A stretch of DNA of 64,000 bases, from assembly GCA_945643635.1 (NCBI GenBank), contig CALZFC010000257.1:790001-854000 (forward strand), in the 5' to 3' direction. The position numbers and the translations under genes were made by a program. Source of the DNA: Allodiplogaster sudhausi (lineage: Eukaryota; Nematoda; Chromadorea; Rhabditida; Diplogasteridae). Shown here one piece after another: positions 13,312 to 24,949 of the stretch. Positions within the stretch are counted from its first letter, which is position 1, and each line of letters begins with the position of its first letter. Below the pieces are notes generated by a model. The model did no database searches, was not told the origin of the DNA, and saw only the letters and a list, made by a program, of their open reading frames with translations.

Positions 13312-15401
13312 CATCTCTCCCGCTCTCTCTCTGTCTCCCTCACTTACTCATCCCAATACTCTCTCCATTTTTTGCTTCCTCCACCCCCGTGTCCAGCCAT
13401 GGAGGCTATCAGTGGAGATGCCGGCGGCTCTGGCTAGATTGGCTTTGATGTGCATTTCCGGCAATTCCGGAAGGAGAGAGAGAGAGAGATAGATAGACAG
13501 AGAAAGAGAAAGAAAGAGAGAGAGAGAGTGAGAGAGAGAGAGAGAATAGAAACAGCTTTCGCCACAACATTCCAATGCACTCTCCGGTGCTTGTGTCGTC
13601 GCAATAAAATAAATGCCGGACGAGATAAAATTAGCATAGGAACGATGGGTAAACAATACGTGTGTGCTGCTATATTTGTATCAGCACATTTATATGTGCC
13701 AGCTTGTTTCATTACATTCTCGGACTCTCCAGGAAAAAAAGAGAACCAAACAGCTATTGCTGGCTATTTTGAAGAGGCAGATAAATGCATGAGTGAGCGG
13801 GTGAAATTATCTCTGGACACTGCTCACACAGATATGTACATACATATGTATGCACAAACACTTCCTCATGGTTAGGTCACTCTGAACGAAAAAAAGTTCG
13901 AGCCGAGAATGAGAGAGAGAGAGAGACAAAAAGTGCGAGAGAGAGAGAGAGACAGAGTGATAGAGAGAGAAAGAGAGCTAGAGAGAGAGAGAGGGGGATA
14001 AGTAAAGCCAATAAAGGAGAAGAAATCGGGTGAATCAGCTTCTATAACAAAGCTTTGTAACCTTTGACGTGATTGCGACGTCTCGTAAGCGCTAATTTGC
14101 ATTTTAAATCTAGCTTTTTAACTAGCTCTCTCTCTCTCTCTATCTCTCTCTTCCCTTTCTCTAGTTCTCTCTATCTCTCTCTCCACTCTCTCTTATTCTA
14201 GCTCTCTCTCCTCTCTATCTCTCCTCTCTTTCTCCTCTCTCTCTCCTCTCTCCTCTCTCTCTCTCCTCTCTCTCTCACCCTCATCCGCTCATTTGTCCTT
14301 CTGACCACTCTTCCGATGGCGCTCTTCTCTTCTCTCATTCAAGAGTGCCGGAAAACAATTTAGAGAAGCAGGCGATTGAAGAAGGAAGAAAAAGAGAAGA
14401 TGAACACAATGGAAAAAGTCGCGGGAGAGTTCGGTTAGGTGAGGTGGATGTGAAAGGGGAATGTTGAAATTAGTGAGAGAGAGTGAGAGCGAGAGAGAGA
14501 GAGAGAGAGAAAGAAAGAGAGAGAAAAAGAGAGAGACGGAGAGCGAGAGAGAGAGAGAGAAAGCGAGGGAAGGAAGAGAGAAAAAAGAATTTAGCAGGGG
14601 ATCGACCGGATAATCGGCGCTTGAAAGAAAGGGGGGGGGGGGAATTTGTCCGCTGGGTCCAAAAGAAGTATCTCGTTTAAATTTGAGAGGTGACGTTGTG
14701 AAGGAAACGGAGAATTCTTCTTGAATTCTCTTCCACTGAACGGACCCAGTTTCCCAGTTTCCATCTATGTAGGTTGAAGGAGTGCTAGGCACAATGGGAA
14801 TGGACATGTACGTGCATTTCCCAACTTAAAACTTCTGGAAAGGTTCCAGCCTTGCTTCCAATCACAGACTCTGGAACAATGTAGAACGAATAGAGAACAT
14901 GTCGAGCAAACTACAAGTACGCACAATAGGTATGCACATATGTATGTAGTACATACCTGAAAATAATATGTCGAAAAATTAGATGCGTCTCGTAGTCGGA
15001 AATTGTACATGTGTTAACAATAAGTAAGTATTGTTGTAGTTGTTGTAATTGAATGAGTTCTTTTTGTCTAGCAGATATATTTTTTGGCTAACGTGGTCAA
15101 AAATCCGAAGCAATCCCAAGAACGCCTAACAAGAGCCTCGAACATCTGTGTAAATGCCTTTTTCACACTTGAGATTCATTCTGAATCATTTCTCGGTAAG
15201 AGTCTCTACGGGAATTAGTCGATTGTGTTTATATTATTAAAAGTTCGTAAAGTGTATTATTACTATTACTATAACTGATTCGTAAAGTGAACACAATTGT
15301 CGTTATAGTATTGTCACTTGTTGTATTGTTATGTTAGGCGTAACTTTTGCACAGTTCAGCTTACAATTAAATGAACTATTCACAGGGCGCCGACCTAAGG
15401 G
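10460..15401. other. No supported gene; dense alternating (CT)n and (GA)n blocks
   Basis: (CT)n occurs at about 10740-10790, 10840-10885, 11530-11705, 13271-13345 and 14125-14280. (GA)n occurs at about 12291-12425, 12497-12665, 13163-13197, 13472-13545, 13908-13995 and 14473-14580. Short open frames such as 12141-12473 run straight into GA repeats, and I do not accept them. Confidence 0.6.
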
Positions 15402-18005
15402 ATGTCTATCAACAATCCATCGCTCCTTTTCCTTCTGCTCCTTCTGCTGCTGCTGTTTCTTCTCGACGTCACGGACGGTGAATCTGTACGTGAGCAGCAA
15501 GAATTTTCGAGAGAAAAAGAGGGGGGGGGGGTGACGGTGTTTAGGTGTGAATTAGTTGCATATCTAACAATAAGTGAGGATGGGGGATAAAGTACAATGC
15601 ATTTGGGGGGTGAACGAGGCACCCTCCCCCCCCCAATAAAGGAAGAAAAATGTAAAAGGAATTGGAAAAAAAACCTGTCGTTCTATCAGAATCGCAGGCT
15701 AGTTTCAGCCAAAAAAAAAACACAGAGAATTTGTAAGCCTAGCAGCGGCTCTCATTTTTTTTTGTTCGCCAGAAGAAGCGCTAAATTATGCGCACAAATG
15801 TAGAGGTACATTGATGAGTCCTTAGGGTGAGATTATTGTTTTAAGAATACGGCAATTCAAGAAGCAATCGATTGCAAAAGCATTTAGATAAGACATTAGC
15901 TTCCGGCGTAAAACAGCCGGGTTCAAAAAAAGAGAGAAATGTGAAAATAAGAAATGAAGAAAGAACACGACAACTATAGAGGTAAAATGAAAATTCAAAT
16001 AATTTTAGAAACAACAGCGAAAAAAAAAATATATATATATGAATATTATTTATTCAAATCTATATACATACATTTCTCAGCCTCTAGCGACATCGGGTCG
16101 CTCCATCGTCGTTGATAACACTTCCGCGACAAACAAAACAAGAATAACAACATCACGATCAACAACAACAACAAAGATTATGACGTCATCGACAATAAAG
16201 ATGACGTCATTGACGACTGCAGGAACTCGCAACAAGAAGAGCCCGTCCACCACCACCACCACGACGCTACCACCGAATCCGGAGCAGATGGCGGTTATTT
16301 TTTATTTATTAAAAAAAATATATATATATATCTATATCTTAATATACATATTTTCATCTAAACAGTAAAAGAAATTACTATAGAACGAAAAAAGGCTCTA
16401 TTCTAGTGAAGGCGTCCCATCGAATTATAGGCGTCCCATGAAAAATAAAGGCGTCCCATCACTGAAAAAATAAAGGCGTCTCATTGCCATTGGACGCCTA
16501 TAATTCGATGGGACGCCTAGACTAGAATAGAGCCCGAAAAAAAAACCATGATCGCAAAACCATAAAAGCTATATATTCATGTATTATGTAGGTATTTCTT
16601 AACAACTTTTTAAAATTAATATATCAATTTTTTATTATTTTTATCTGCAAGCTAATACACCGTGTCATCATAGATGATAGGAGATGAGATCTTATAAAGG
16701 AATGAATACAACGCTAAACCACCGGGGAGGAACAAAAACGGCTACTTTTTGTGTTAAAGGCAATTCTCCGACGAATGTTTGCCGGAGAAATTCTTTAAAT
16801 GAAACGGCGCGAATTCAAAAATGCGCGAATTTAAAAAGGGCGCGAATTCAAACGTGAGTTTTTCTGGCTGCTCCTTTCAGCACGTCATTCGCATGCGCCA
16901 ACGATGCGTACGCCGCTGTCGCCAGCAGCGACTGGCGCAGTGCGACTGCTTCGACGCGCCGCCTCCGGTACATTTTAATTAATTAATTATTATAATTAAT
17001 TAAAATTAAAATGAGTTAATTACCTAATCAATGAGATTAATTCGCCGAATACATATAAGTATTCTAATATTTTATTAATAAATTTACAAAAATTAATGAG
17101 ACGAATTATAAATAATTTTTTTATCATCTCTTCAAGTTTTCATTGCACAATTAAATTCATACCTCTAATACACGCAGAGAATTTAATTCATAATTTTCGT
17201 TGCGCCCTTTCCTAGAACATCAAGATTGTCCTTGAGAAAGTTGACAAGGAGACGAAGCGGCCGGTCAAGCAGGTAAAATAAAGTTATTGTAATTTCTATT
17301 ATTTTTTTTATAGCTCGGAATCATCTTGTTTCCTTGATTATATATGTATATTGTAATATAATAATCTGTTTTATAGATTATTCAGGAAAAAATTTTTTCT
17401 CCAAATTTCAATCTTTATTACTTACATACATACGATTTTTGGTCAATGTTTTTTTTCTTTTCCTAATTAGGTGACTTCTTTTCCTAATTAGGCGACTGGC
17501 TACTTCCTCGCGAGCGACAACTACACCCTGAGCTTCTCTCCACCGGCTTCTCCCTCTGCTCTTTCCTCTTCTCCCTCACCGACCTCCCCAGTTGTAAGCG
17601 TGGAAAAAGTGCAAGAGAGAGAGACGGAGAGAGAGAGGGAGAGAGAGAGAGATATGGAGAGAGGAGAGAGAAAGAGGAGAGAGAGAGAGATGGAGAGAGA
17701 CATAGAAAAGAGAGAGATTCAAATAAAAGGGAGAGGTGCAGGGAAAAGAATGGGAACAAAAAAAACCGGAATGATGTCACAGCACCCCGACAGGAGCACT
17801 CGTAAATAATTCTCATTCGATTAGTGTGAAAAAACGAAGAGCACACATTCTGACAAAAAAAAAGAAGCTTGAATTCCTTCGAAAATATGTACCTTGTCAA
17901 AACGTGGAGCGCCCACTCTCTCCCTCTCAATCTCTCTCCTTCTCTCTATCTGTCTCTCCCTCTCCCTCTCTCTCCCTCTCAATCTCTCTCCTTCTCTCTA
18001 TCTCT

Positions 18006-18052
<47 letters not shown>

Positions 18053-18203
18053 CGCCTTGTACTCTTCTCTCTATTTATTACTCTACAAAGCAACCGCCTT
18101 TCTCCATGTGCAACACGTAAGACATGAAGCAAGTTGAAAAGAAGATACCTACTTATGCATGTATGTAAAAATGAGTAGAAAAAACTTTCTTTCTCTCTCT
18201 TCT

Positions 18204-18243
<40 letters not shown>

Positions 18244-21200
18244 CAGCTCTCCTTCCACGCTGACTCTCTTCCCACTTCTCCGTCCTCCATGCCTCCTCAA
18301 CTGCTGCAGTCTCCTTCACCTCCTCCTTCTCGCCCTCCCCCTCTCTCTCCCTCCTCATCAACTGGCACTTCTCATGCCAAACCACTCGTTCCGGTCGTCT
18401 ATCGCAATCCAACGGGCGCCGTTGTTCCTGCCTCCCGGCAGATTCCGCCGCCGCCACAGAAGGTGGTGCTTCGATGGACCTCTTTCTAGTCTCAAGGGGG
18501 TTTTTGAACAACCCTGTTCACCCCTCCCCCCTCCCCTCCGAAAGGCCCTTGAACCCACCCTCCACAAAGAAGAAGAGAAGAACACTCTCATAATTGTTTT
18601 CAAAAGACTTAATGCAGACCAAAGAATTCTTAAGATTTCTATCAGACGAAATCATTTGCAGAGAAACATTGCTCTGCAAGTGAAAGAAAGAAGAAAAAGA
18701 AAGAAGTTTGAAGAATGGAACTACTGGAAAGAAGGGAACATCTTATGAAAAGTTTTCTCTTTTTATTCGTGGGAATTAATTTATTCATACAATTTGAGGG
18801 AACATTCACTTTATGTTCTAATATTCGAGAAAAAGTTCCAAATTAAACTGCATTTTTTTCTAATTAGTTTTTTTTTTAAATTATAATTTAAAAAAAATTG
18901 ATTTTCTGCAGGGAAAAAGCGTTGGAAAGAATGGAATAGTGCAAAAGAAGCTCTTGACCTCTTCATCGACAACTGCCGCTCCTCCGTCTAACATGATGAT
19001 GGCCGCGTATCCTCCCTCGTCTACTTCTCTGCCCTGTCCTCCTCTCCACGCTCTCTCGTTTTCGTCTGCTTCTCTGAACTCTCCTCCTATCCCCGCTCTC
19101 TCATCTCCGTCTGCCTCTCTGCCCTCTCCTCCTCTCCATGCTCTCTCTGGTTCCCAGCCATCTCTCGTCTGGCCAACTCCACCACCTCCTGGCGTGCCAC
19201 TTCTCATTACCATGGAGCCACTGACAAGGCGAGTGCTTAATTAATATGAATTATTTACGATTACAACTGTCTGAATGTAAAAAAAGAGCCAAAATAAATC
19301 TTCAAAGAAAATATGGATTAGTAAATAATTTATCTATTAAAGCAGCTAAAATAGGAATAAAAGTTTTTCAACTTTTATTCCTATTTTTTTTCTTCAAAAA
19401 GTGAAATTAAATAATTTAATTATTAAAGCAAACTGGGCAAAGGAGTAATAAATGTAGAAAAAAAATCTTACAGACCATGGCAGATCGATGTGAATACGAC
19501 GCCATCTCCGCCCGACGACGCGCTCTGTCGATTCCTCGGCATCTGCGCAGCAACAACAACAACGCCGTCGTCGTTCGAATCGAACATGGCGAATAGTATT
19601 GTCAGCTTGAACTTTTCTTTTCTTTCTCGAATAGTATTGTCAGCTTGAACTTTTCTTTTCTTTCTATATAGCACATTTAATGTCACACCTGAGAAAAAAA
19701 AATGGCAGCAGCGTCTAAAAGCCGAGTCGAATATGGCGAATAGAATATGTCTTGTTTACGTTGTTTTTTTTCTTCACTTTAAATCGGAAAATATCCCAAT
19801 AGGAAAGTGTTGCAAAACCGGCTAAAAACTCGCCCATCGCGTGTGTATATTCACTTTGAGGCGCAATAAAAGCACCATGATACCCTTGCAATTTTGACAC
19901 AGACATCATTCTGGAATTTCCTTTTTTTTTGTAGAACGCATGAAAATGCATTTTTTTTAAATTTAGTTACTGTAGAGTAGGGCTTTTAATTTTCGGGAAA
20001 TTTAATAATTATAATAAATAAATTAGGAATTGCATAAAAAATAAAAAGAACAAAATACAATAAATTTCTTTCACTGAATGCAGATCCTGCTGCTCGCCTC
20101 AACGCCTGCGTCCTTTGCTACGAGTACACAGCAGACGATTTGGCTAGCTACTCCTCCGGCCACTCCACCTCGACTGCCACATCCGCCTTCTCCTCCTCAG
20201 ATTACTGTAAGCGTAGGCATACTTTTTCGGAGTCTAGCTTCCTAAAACAAGAACCTTACTTCATTGCAATTCGCCACCGTATGGGCTTAGACCACATTCC
20301 CTTGTCTCAGCCTGCGCCACCTCCGCGCTCCCCTCCCACGTTCACGTTCCGTCTTCATCATACTTCCACGACACCGCTGCCGCCCCCGACGCCAACACCA
20401 CCGCCTCTCGAGAACACCGTGCTTAAGGTTGGGGGTTGTGTGTGTGTGCAAAATTAAAAGGGCCAAAAATTAGACGTTTGAATTCGCGCCTTTGTGCTTG
20501 ACTCAAGGACGAATATATGCATATGTATATATAACGGTTGAGTTTCGTGACCTTTTAATCAAGGAATTGAATCTGGATACAATAGTCCTTTGAATGTCTT
20601 TCCGCATCCTGACACGGCTTTCATAACTCCCATAGGACCACTGTAAAACCATTATTGCCTTTTCCGTATCCTAGCACGACTTTCATTTGCTCCCCCTAGG
20701 TGTACGGTAAGTCCGCGTCTTCCGCTGACCCTGCGCTCCCGTTCATGATCGCCTCGGTCGACCAGCCACAAACGCCGCTGTCGCCTTCGATGCGCTCCGT
20801 GCTCACGACACTCAAGCAGGCCATTGGCGATGGTTTCTTATTATTATTTTTGTATATATTTATTATTTATTGTTTCTTCCTAGAAACAACCTAAAACTGC
20901 TAATTTTCTAATAAAAAAAATTAATTAATTAAAAAATTAAATAGAAAAAAAAACAGGCGGCATCGCGACCCTGACGTGTCCTCCATGTGATGGCGGCCGT
21001 CCTTGCGGCGGCTGCGTCCGTCTGCTCTGGGAGCTGTGCCCCGAGTCGGCCGCGGCCACGGCGCCGCGTCCCTACTGCAGCCTCGAGTGCGATGGCGAGC
21101 GGCAGGGTGGCGCTTGTCGATTCTTGCGCGCGCCGCCGGCAGCTGAGGCGGCGGCGGAGCCCGTACGGTTTTCGTTTTAAATATAATAATTGTTTAAATT

Positions 21201-22940
21201 AGCGAGAGCCAAAAACTTAATAGAAGGATATGCCTAAATAAATATATTTAAAAAAAATGCAGCGTGGTAATCATGATAAATAAATAAATAAATAAGCAAT
21301 AAATACCACAACGCGATGACGGAGAGCAGGATTGATTGATGCATTTTCCACAAATCTCAAATTTGTTAGCCTCGCTATCCCATATTAACCGGTACTTTTC
21401 ACTGAGCCAGCTTTGATAAGAAAAGATGCCAAAAAGTGAAGAACCCGATTGCAAGAGAGATTGACGTAGGCAATGAAAACATATGAACAATATAGCGAAG
21501 CACTGCCTTCGTCGTTTGAATTCGCGCATTTTTGCCTGAGACACAAGGGCGAGATAGCCATGTGATTTCGTTAGATAACCGTAATGCCTCAGTCCACTCA
21601 GACACGACCACCACTGCCTCCGACTCCGCCACCGACTCCGGCTCCTGCTCCCACGACTACCACGAGAACGTCGTCCACGCCTTCCGCCTCGTCGGTGCCA
21701 GTCGACTTTGACCTGCTGCCTTTCAAGGTCAGCAGCATTTTTTTTTTTTTAGATTTTAGTACAAATATGTATGCATATACCTACATAAGTTTTACCTATT
21801 AGTGCTGTTGATTGGAAATGCAACCGTTGGATACTGCTCGTTTTGAGTGTATTTACCCTGGGGGGGGCTGATTTCATTGGATATAACCATCAGCCGGTAG
21901 CAACCAATAGTTCCGCCCGCAATGGGGTTTTTTATGGTCTACGATTACCAAGTTCTCTCTCTCTCTGTTTGAAGAAGCTGGGCGCGCTCGCTGCTGGCAA
22001 GCTTGCGGAGAAGGCCGCCATGGGCCAGTTTATCTTTCCTAAGCCGGACGCCGCGGCCGACCCTTCGGCGCCCGCGCCAAAGACATTCACGTTCACGTAC
22101 GCCAACGGACGCGGCGGCGTCAATCAGGTTGGAAGAAGGGTTTTTTGTTGTTTTGCATTGACTGGTATGAAGTTCATAGAAAACTGGTATGAAAATGTTC
22201 ATGCAAACAAAGTAGCTGCCTCATTGTGAAGCCAAAAACTCACTATCCGTTAGTCTTCTCCACACTTTCCCAAGCCACAAAAAGTCTACTTCATCTATCT
22301 CATTCTCTTTCACTCTCTCTCCCACTTTCTATGTGTCTCTCTCTCTCGTGATCTCTCTCTTTCTCCTCATCTTTTTCTCCCTCTCTCTCTCACTCCCTCT
22401 CTCTCTCCGTCTCTCTCTCTCTCTCTCTCTCTCTCCCTCCAATCAGATCACCTCTCTGCTGCCGAATCTGCCTGCCTCGCAAGCAGTTTGGCGTGGCGGC
22501 GGCGGCCGCTTAACAATAAGCGAGGACGGGGAGAGAGAAGACGCCGACGCGCCCTTCTACGACTTCATGTTCGATCGAGAGCCGGCCAAGGTTTTAATTA
22601 AATAATTGATTAATTAATTTTTAAATTAACACTCTTATTTTATTTTAACAACATTTTTTTAGTCAATACAATTAATGACAAAATTTAACTCAGACTGAGA
22701 CCAGTGACTTGCCGAAATATAGAATTATAATAAAGAATGATAAAAGAAATAGAACGCTTCAAGACTCAACAACCACCGCAACGAAGCCCTCGCTCCTCGG
22801 AGCCACAGGCTCAAGAGCTCCTCCGCTTTCGAGGTTCGGGGCCAGAAATCCGGACGCCAAAGTACGCCGGCGGCCAAGTTAGCGCCGACGGAGAGATCCT
22901 GGAGGAATGGAAGAAGAGGCGACTGAGGCCGCCAGGATGA
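15402..22940 (+). CDS. 15-exon gene for a secreted Pro/Ser/Thr-rich protein (767 aa), function unknown
   Basis: Exons: 15402-15485, 16081-16293, 17216-17272, 17492-17593, 18247-18462, 18912-19228, 19474-19600, 20084-20206, 20311-20427, 20700-20832, 20957-21162, 21593-21727, 21975-22127, 22447-22590, 22764-22940. All phases match and the sum is 2304 bases, ending in TGA. Exon 1 is a signal peptide (MSINNPSLLFLLLL...). Exon 2 is Thr-rich. Exons 5-6, 8-9 and 12 are Pro/Ser-rich. Exon 11 is Cys-rich (TCPPCDGGRPCGGC, then YCSLEC and GGACRF). Intron 6 appears to be GC-AG (AAG|GCGAGT), and that reading keeps exon 7 conserved with the 34.15-kb copy. Third-position differences against the 27.7-kb copy support the exon 8 frame. 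Weak points: donors GTTATT after exon 2 and GTGGTG after exon 5, and the 0.9-kb intron 2. It may be a matrix, cuticle or mucin-like protein; this is inference. Confidence 0.65.
16394..16534. repeat. Small foldback (MITE-like) element in intron 2
   Basis: The left end GGCTCTATTCTAGTGAAGGC, followed by GTCCCATCGAATTATAGG, returns as its reverse complement at the right end with only a few differences, giving arms of about 45 bases. The motif AGGCGTCCCAT repeats inside. A-rich flanks make a target-site duplication hard to read. Confidence 0.7.
18188..18246 (+). promoter_or_regulatory. (CT)n microsatellite acting as polypyrimidine tract before exon 5
   Basis: An almost pure CT run ends in TTGCAG directly before exon 5. 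The same arrangement precedes exon 14 (CT run 22300-22440, then CCAATCAG), and CT runs also precede the exon-5 relics near 26945 and 38640. The repeats thus sit where splice acceptors need pyrimidines. Confidence 0.55.
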
Positions 22941-23598
22941 ACTTCTTTTTTCATACATAATTATTGTGCACTAAACAACCTGTTAAAGAAGCAATCGAAA
23001 CTATGTGTAGTCTGAAAAAAATTGCTCAAATTATCTTTCTAAAATATCATTGAATCTCAATGTTCTGCTCAACTTTGCTTCAAGATACGTAAAATAGGCC
23101 ACCGACTCTATTGTAATTCTTTAAAAAAACATGTTGAGTCAATTTCGTCTGTGCAAGATGAAAAATTTATTATTTTCGGAATTTAAATTTACTTCTTCTA
23201 TTTGTCTTTTTTTCATTCCACACCAAGTTCTCACATTTTTTTTTAAATTTCTACTGTGATGTTTCAATTTATTCAGTTTTGATCTTTGCGATGGAAAGGG
23301 AGTTGTCACATTATTATTATTATTTCATATCTCTTCATGTAGCATATTAAAGGAGGGCGATCACCGAAAAGTCATTGATGATAAATGAACCATCTTACAA
23401 GGGAACCATCTGAAGATAAGTTGGAGAATTTTGATCTCACCTATCCAGATCGATAGTTCAAGTCGAGAAATGATGATAACTATTTTTACTTTTTCCTTAA
23501 TGGCCTCTGGCGATTTTATATTGATTTTTAAATTTTGCATAAAATCGCGGATTTAGTGACCTTGCCATTGTCAATGTGTCACTTAAGCAATTAAACAT
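22941..23598. other. No gene seen; AT-rich spacer after the 15-exon gene
   Basis: AT-rich DNA with no supported exon. A short segment near 23293 (GATGGAAAGGGAGTTGTCAC) recurs near 27998, linking this spacer to the decayed copy 2. Confidence 0.5.
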
Positions 23599-23680
23599 GG
23601 CCTGCGCGGCGCAGTGGGATGCGCGCTCGCCTGCAGTTTTGAGCGTCGCAGGTTCGAACCCCATTCGGTTCAAATATTTT
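23599..23680 (+). repeat. tRNA-derived SINE or tRNA pseudogene
   Basis: GCGGCGCAGTGGGATGCG resembles a pol III A box, and GGTTCGAACCCC, about 40 bases later, matches the B box. The acceptor stem does not pair well, so it is not a functional tRNA. Confidence 0.55.
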
Positions 23681-23881
23681 GCTGCAGTTTTGCAAGTTCA
23701 AATTTGAAGAAGTACATAAAGAGAAAATTTTTTCAATGAGAGGAGAGTGCATATACACTTTAAATTGGTGTTAAAAAATTTTTTACTTGTGTATAAGGAC
23801 ATTCCGTGTTGGATGGTGTTCAATTCGCCCTTGCTTGCGAATCCACTATCAACCTATTCGGTGGGGCCTACCCCAAAAAAG

Positions 23882-24226
23882 TCGAGGAAAAAAAATTTCC
23901 CCGAAAATCACCAGAGGGGGTAATTTGGTGCGAGGATTGCGAATATCTAGTTTATTTTTAATTCTGAAGTCATTAAAAAAATATATAGAAATTTGTATTG
24001 ATCTCCTTTTTTTCTGTTTTCCGAACTGTTTCCTCAACAGGAACTCGGACAGATAGTCTACATACTTCTTGTTGTTTACGCCGTACTTCTTTTTTGGAAT
24101 TTATACCGCATACCTACTTACCGTAACTTTTTTTTAAATGACTTCAGAATTAAAAATAAACTAGATATTCGCAATCCTCGCACCAAATTACCACCTCTGG
24201 TGATTTTCGGGGAAATTTTTTTCGAG
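23882..24226. repeat. Foldback element with arms near 97 bases
   Basis: The stretch 23882-23978 (TCGAGG...TTTCCCCGAAAATCACC...) returns as its reverse complement at 24129-24226, with few differences and about 150 bases between. No coding content. Probably a MITE-like element. Confidence 0.75.
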
Positions 24227-24949
24227 AGTTCCAGTGCTGCAGCAGTTGAGGAGTCAAAGAGTCATGGAAGATGGTCAAGGCGCGAACTCAAAAAAGACGA
24301 ATTCAAAAAAGGCGCCAATTCAAAAAAGGCGCGAATTCAAAAAAAGGTTCGAATTCAATTGTGTAAGTACATAGCAGGCATTAATAAACAGTGAACTTAT
24401 GGTTAGTTGTTCCTTTTTTTGCCATAAGCGTTAATCGTAAAGTTATCTAAATTTTGTATGCATTTATATATGCACATGTAATAAAAGTGCCGGCTATTTG
24501 TCAGGTTATTTGAAGTGTCATAATTGGGAATTTTCCACTGTGATTTATCGCTGGAGAAGAAAACATTTACATTTTAAATGTTTCACACGGCGTAAAACAG
24601 CGGGTTCGAAAGGAAGTGAAGTGAATTGGAAAAAAAGACAAAACATGGCATTTATAAATAAATATAAACTCCCTCTCCTTCTCCTTTTCTCTTTCTCTCT
24701 ATCTCTCTCCTCTCTCTAGCTACACATACATATGTAACTCCCGTGTGGCGTGAGGGAGAGTTTGTGAGAGAGAGAGTGAAGAGAGAGAGAGAGAAGTGAG
24801 AGAGAGGAGTGAGAGAGAAGAGAGAGAGAGAGAGAGGAGTGAGAGAGAAGAGAGAGAGAGGAGTGAGAGAGGAGTGAGAGAGAAGAGAGAGAGAGAGAAC
24901 TGAGAGAGAAGAGAGAGAAGAGAGAGAAAGAGAGACATAGATATCCATC

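Noticed and set aside
20140..20457. 105-aa alternative frame over exons 8-9
   Set aside because: It reads through a canonical donor at 20207, and the exon-8 copy at 27.7 kb shows third-position changes in the other frame.
23599..23680. Functional tRNA gene
   Set aside because: A and B boxes present but the acceptor and T stems do not pair.
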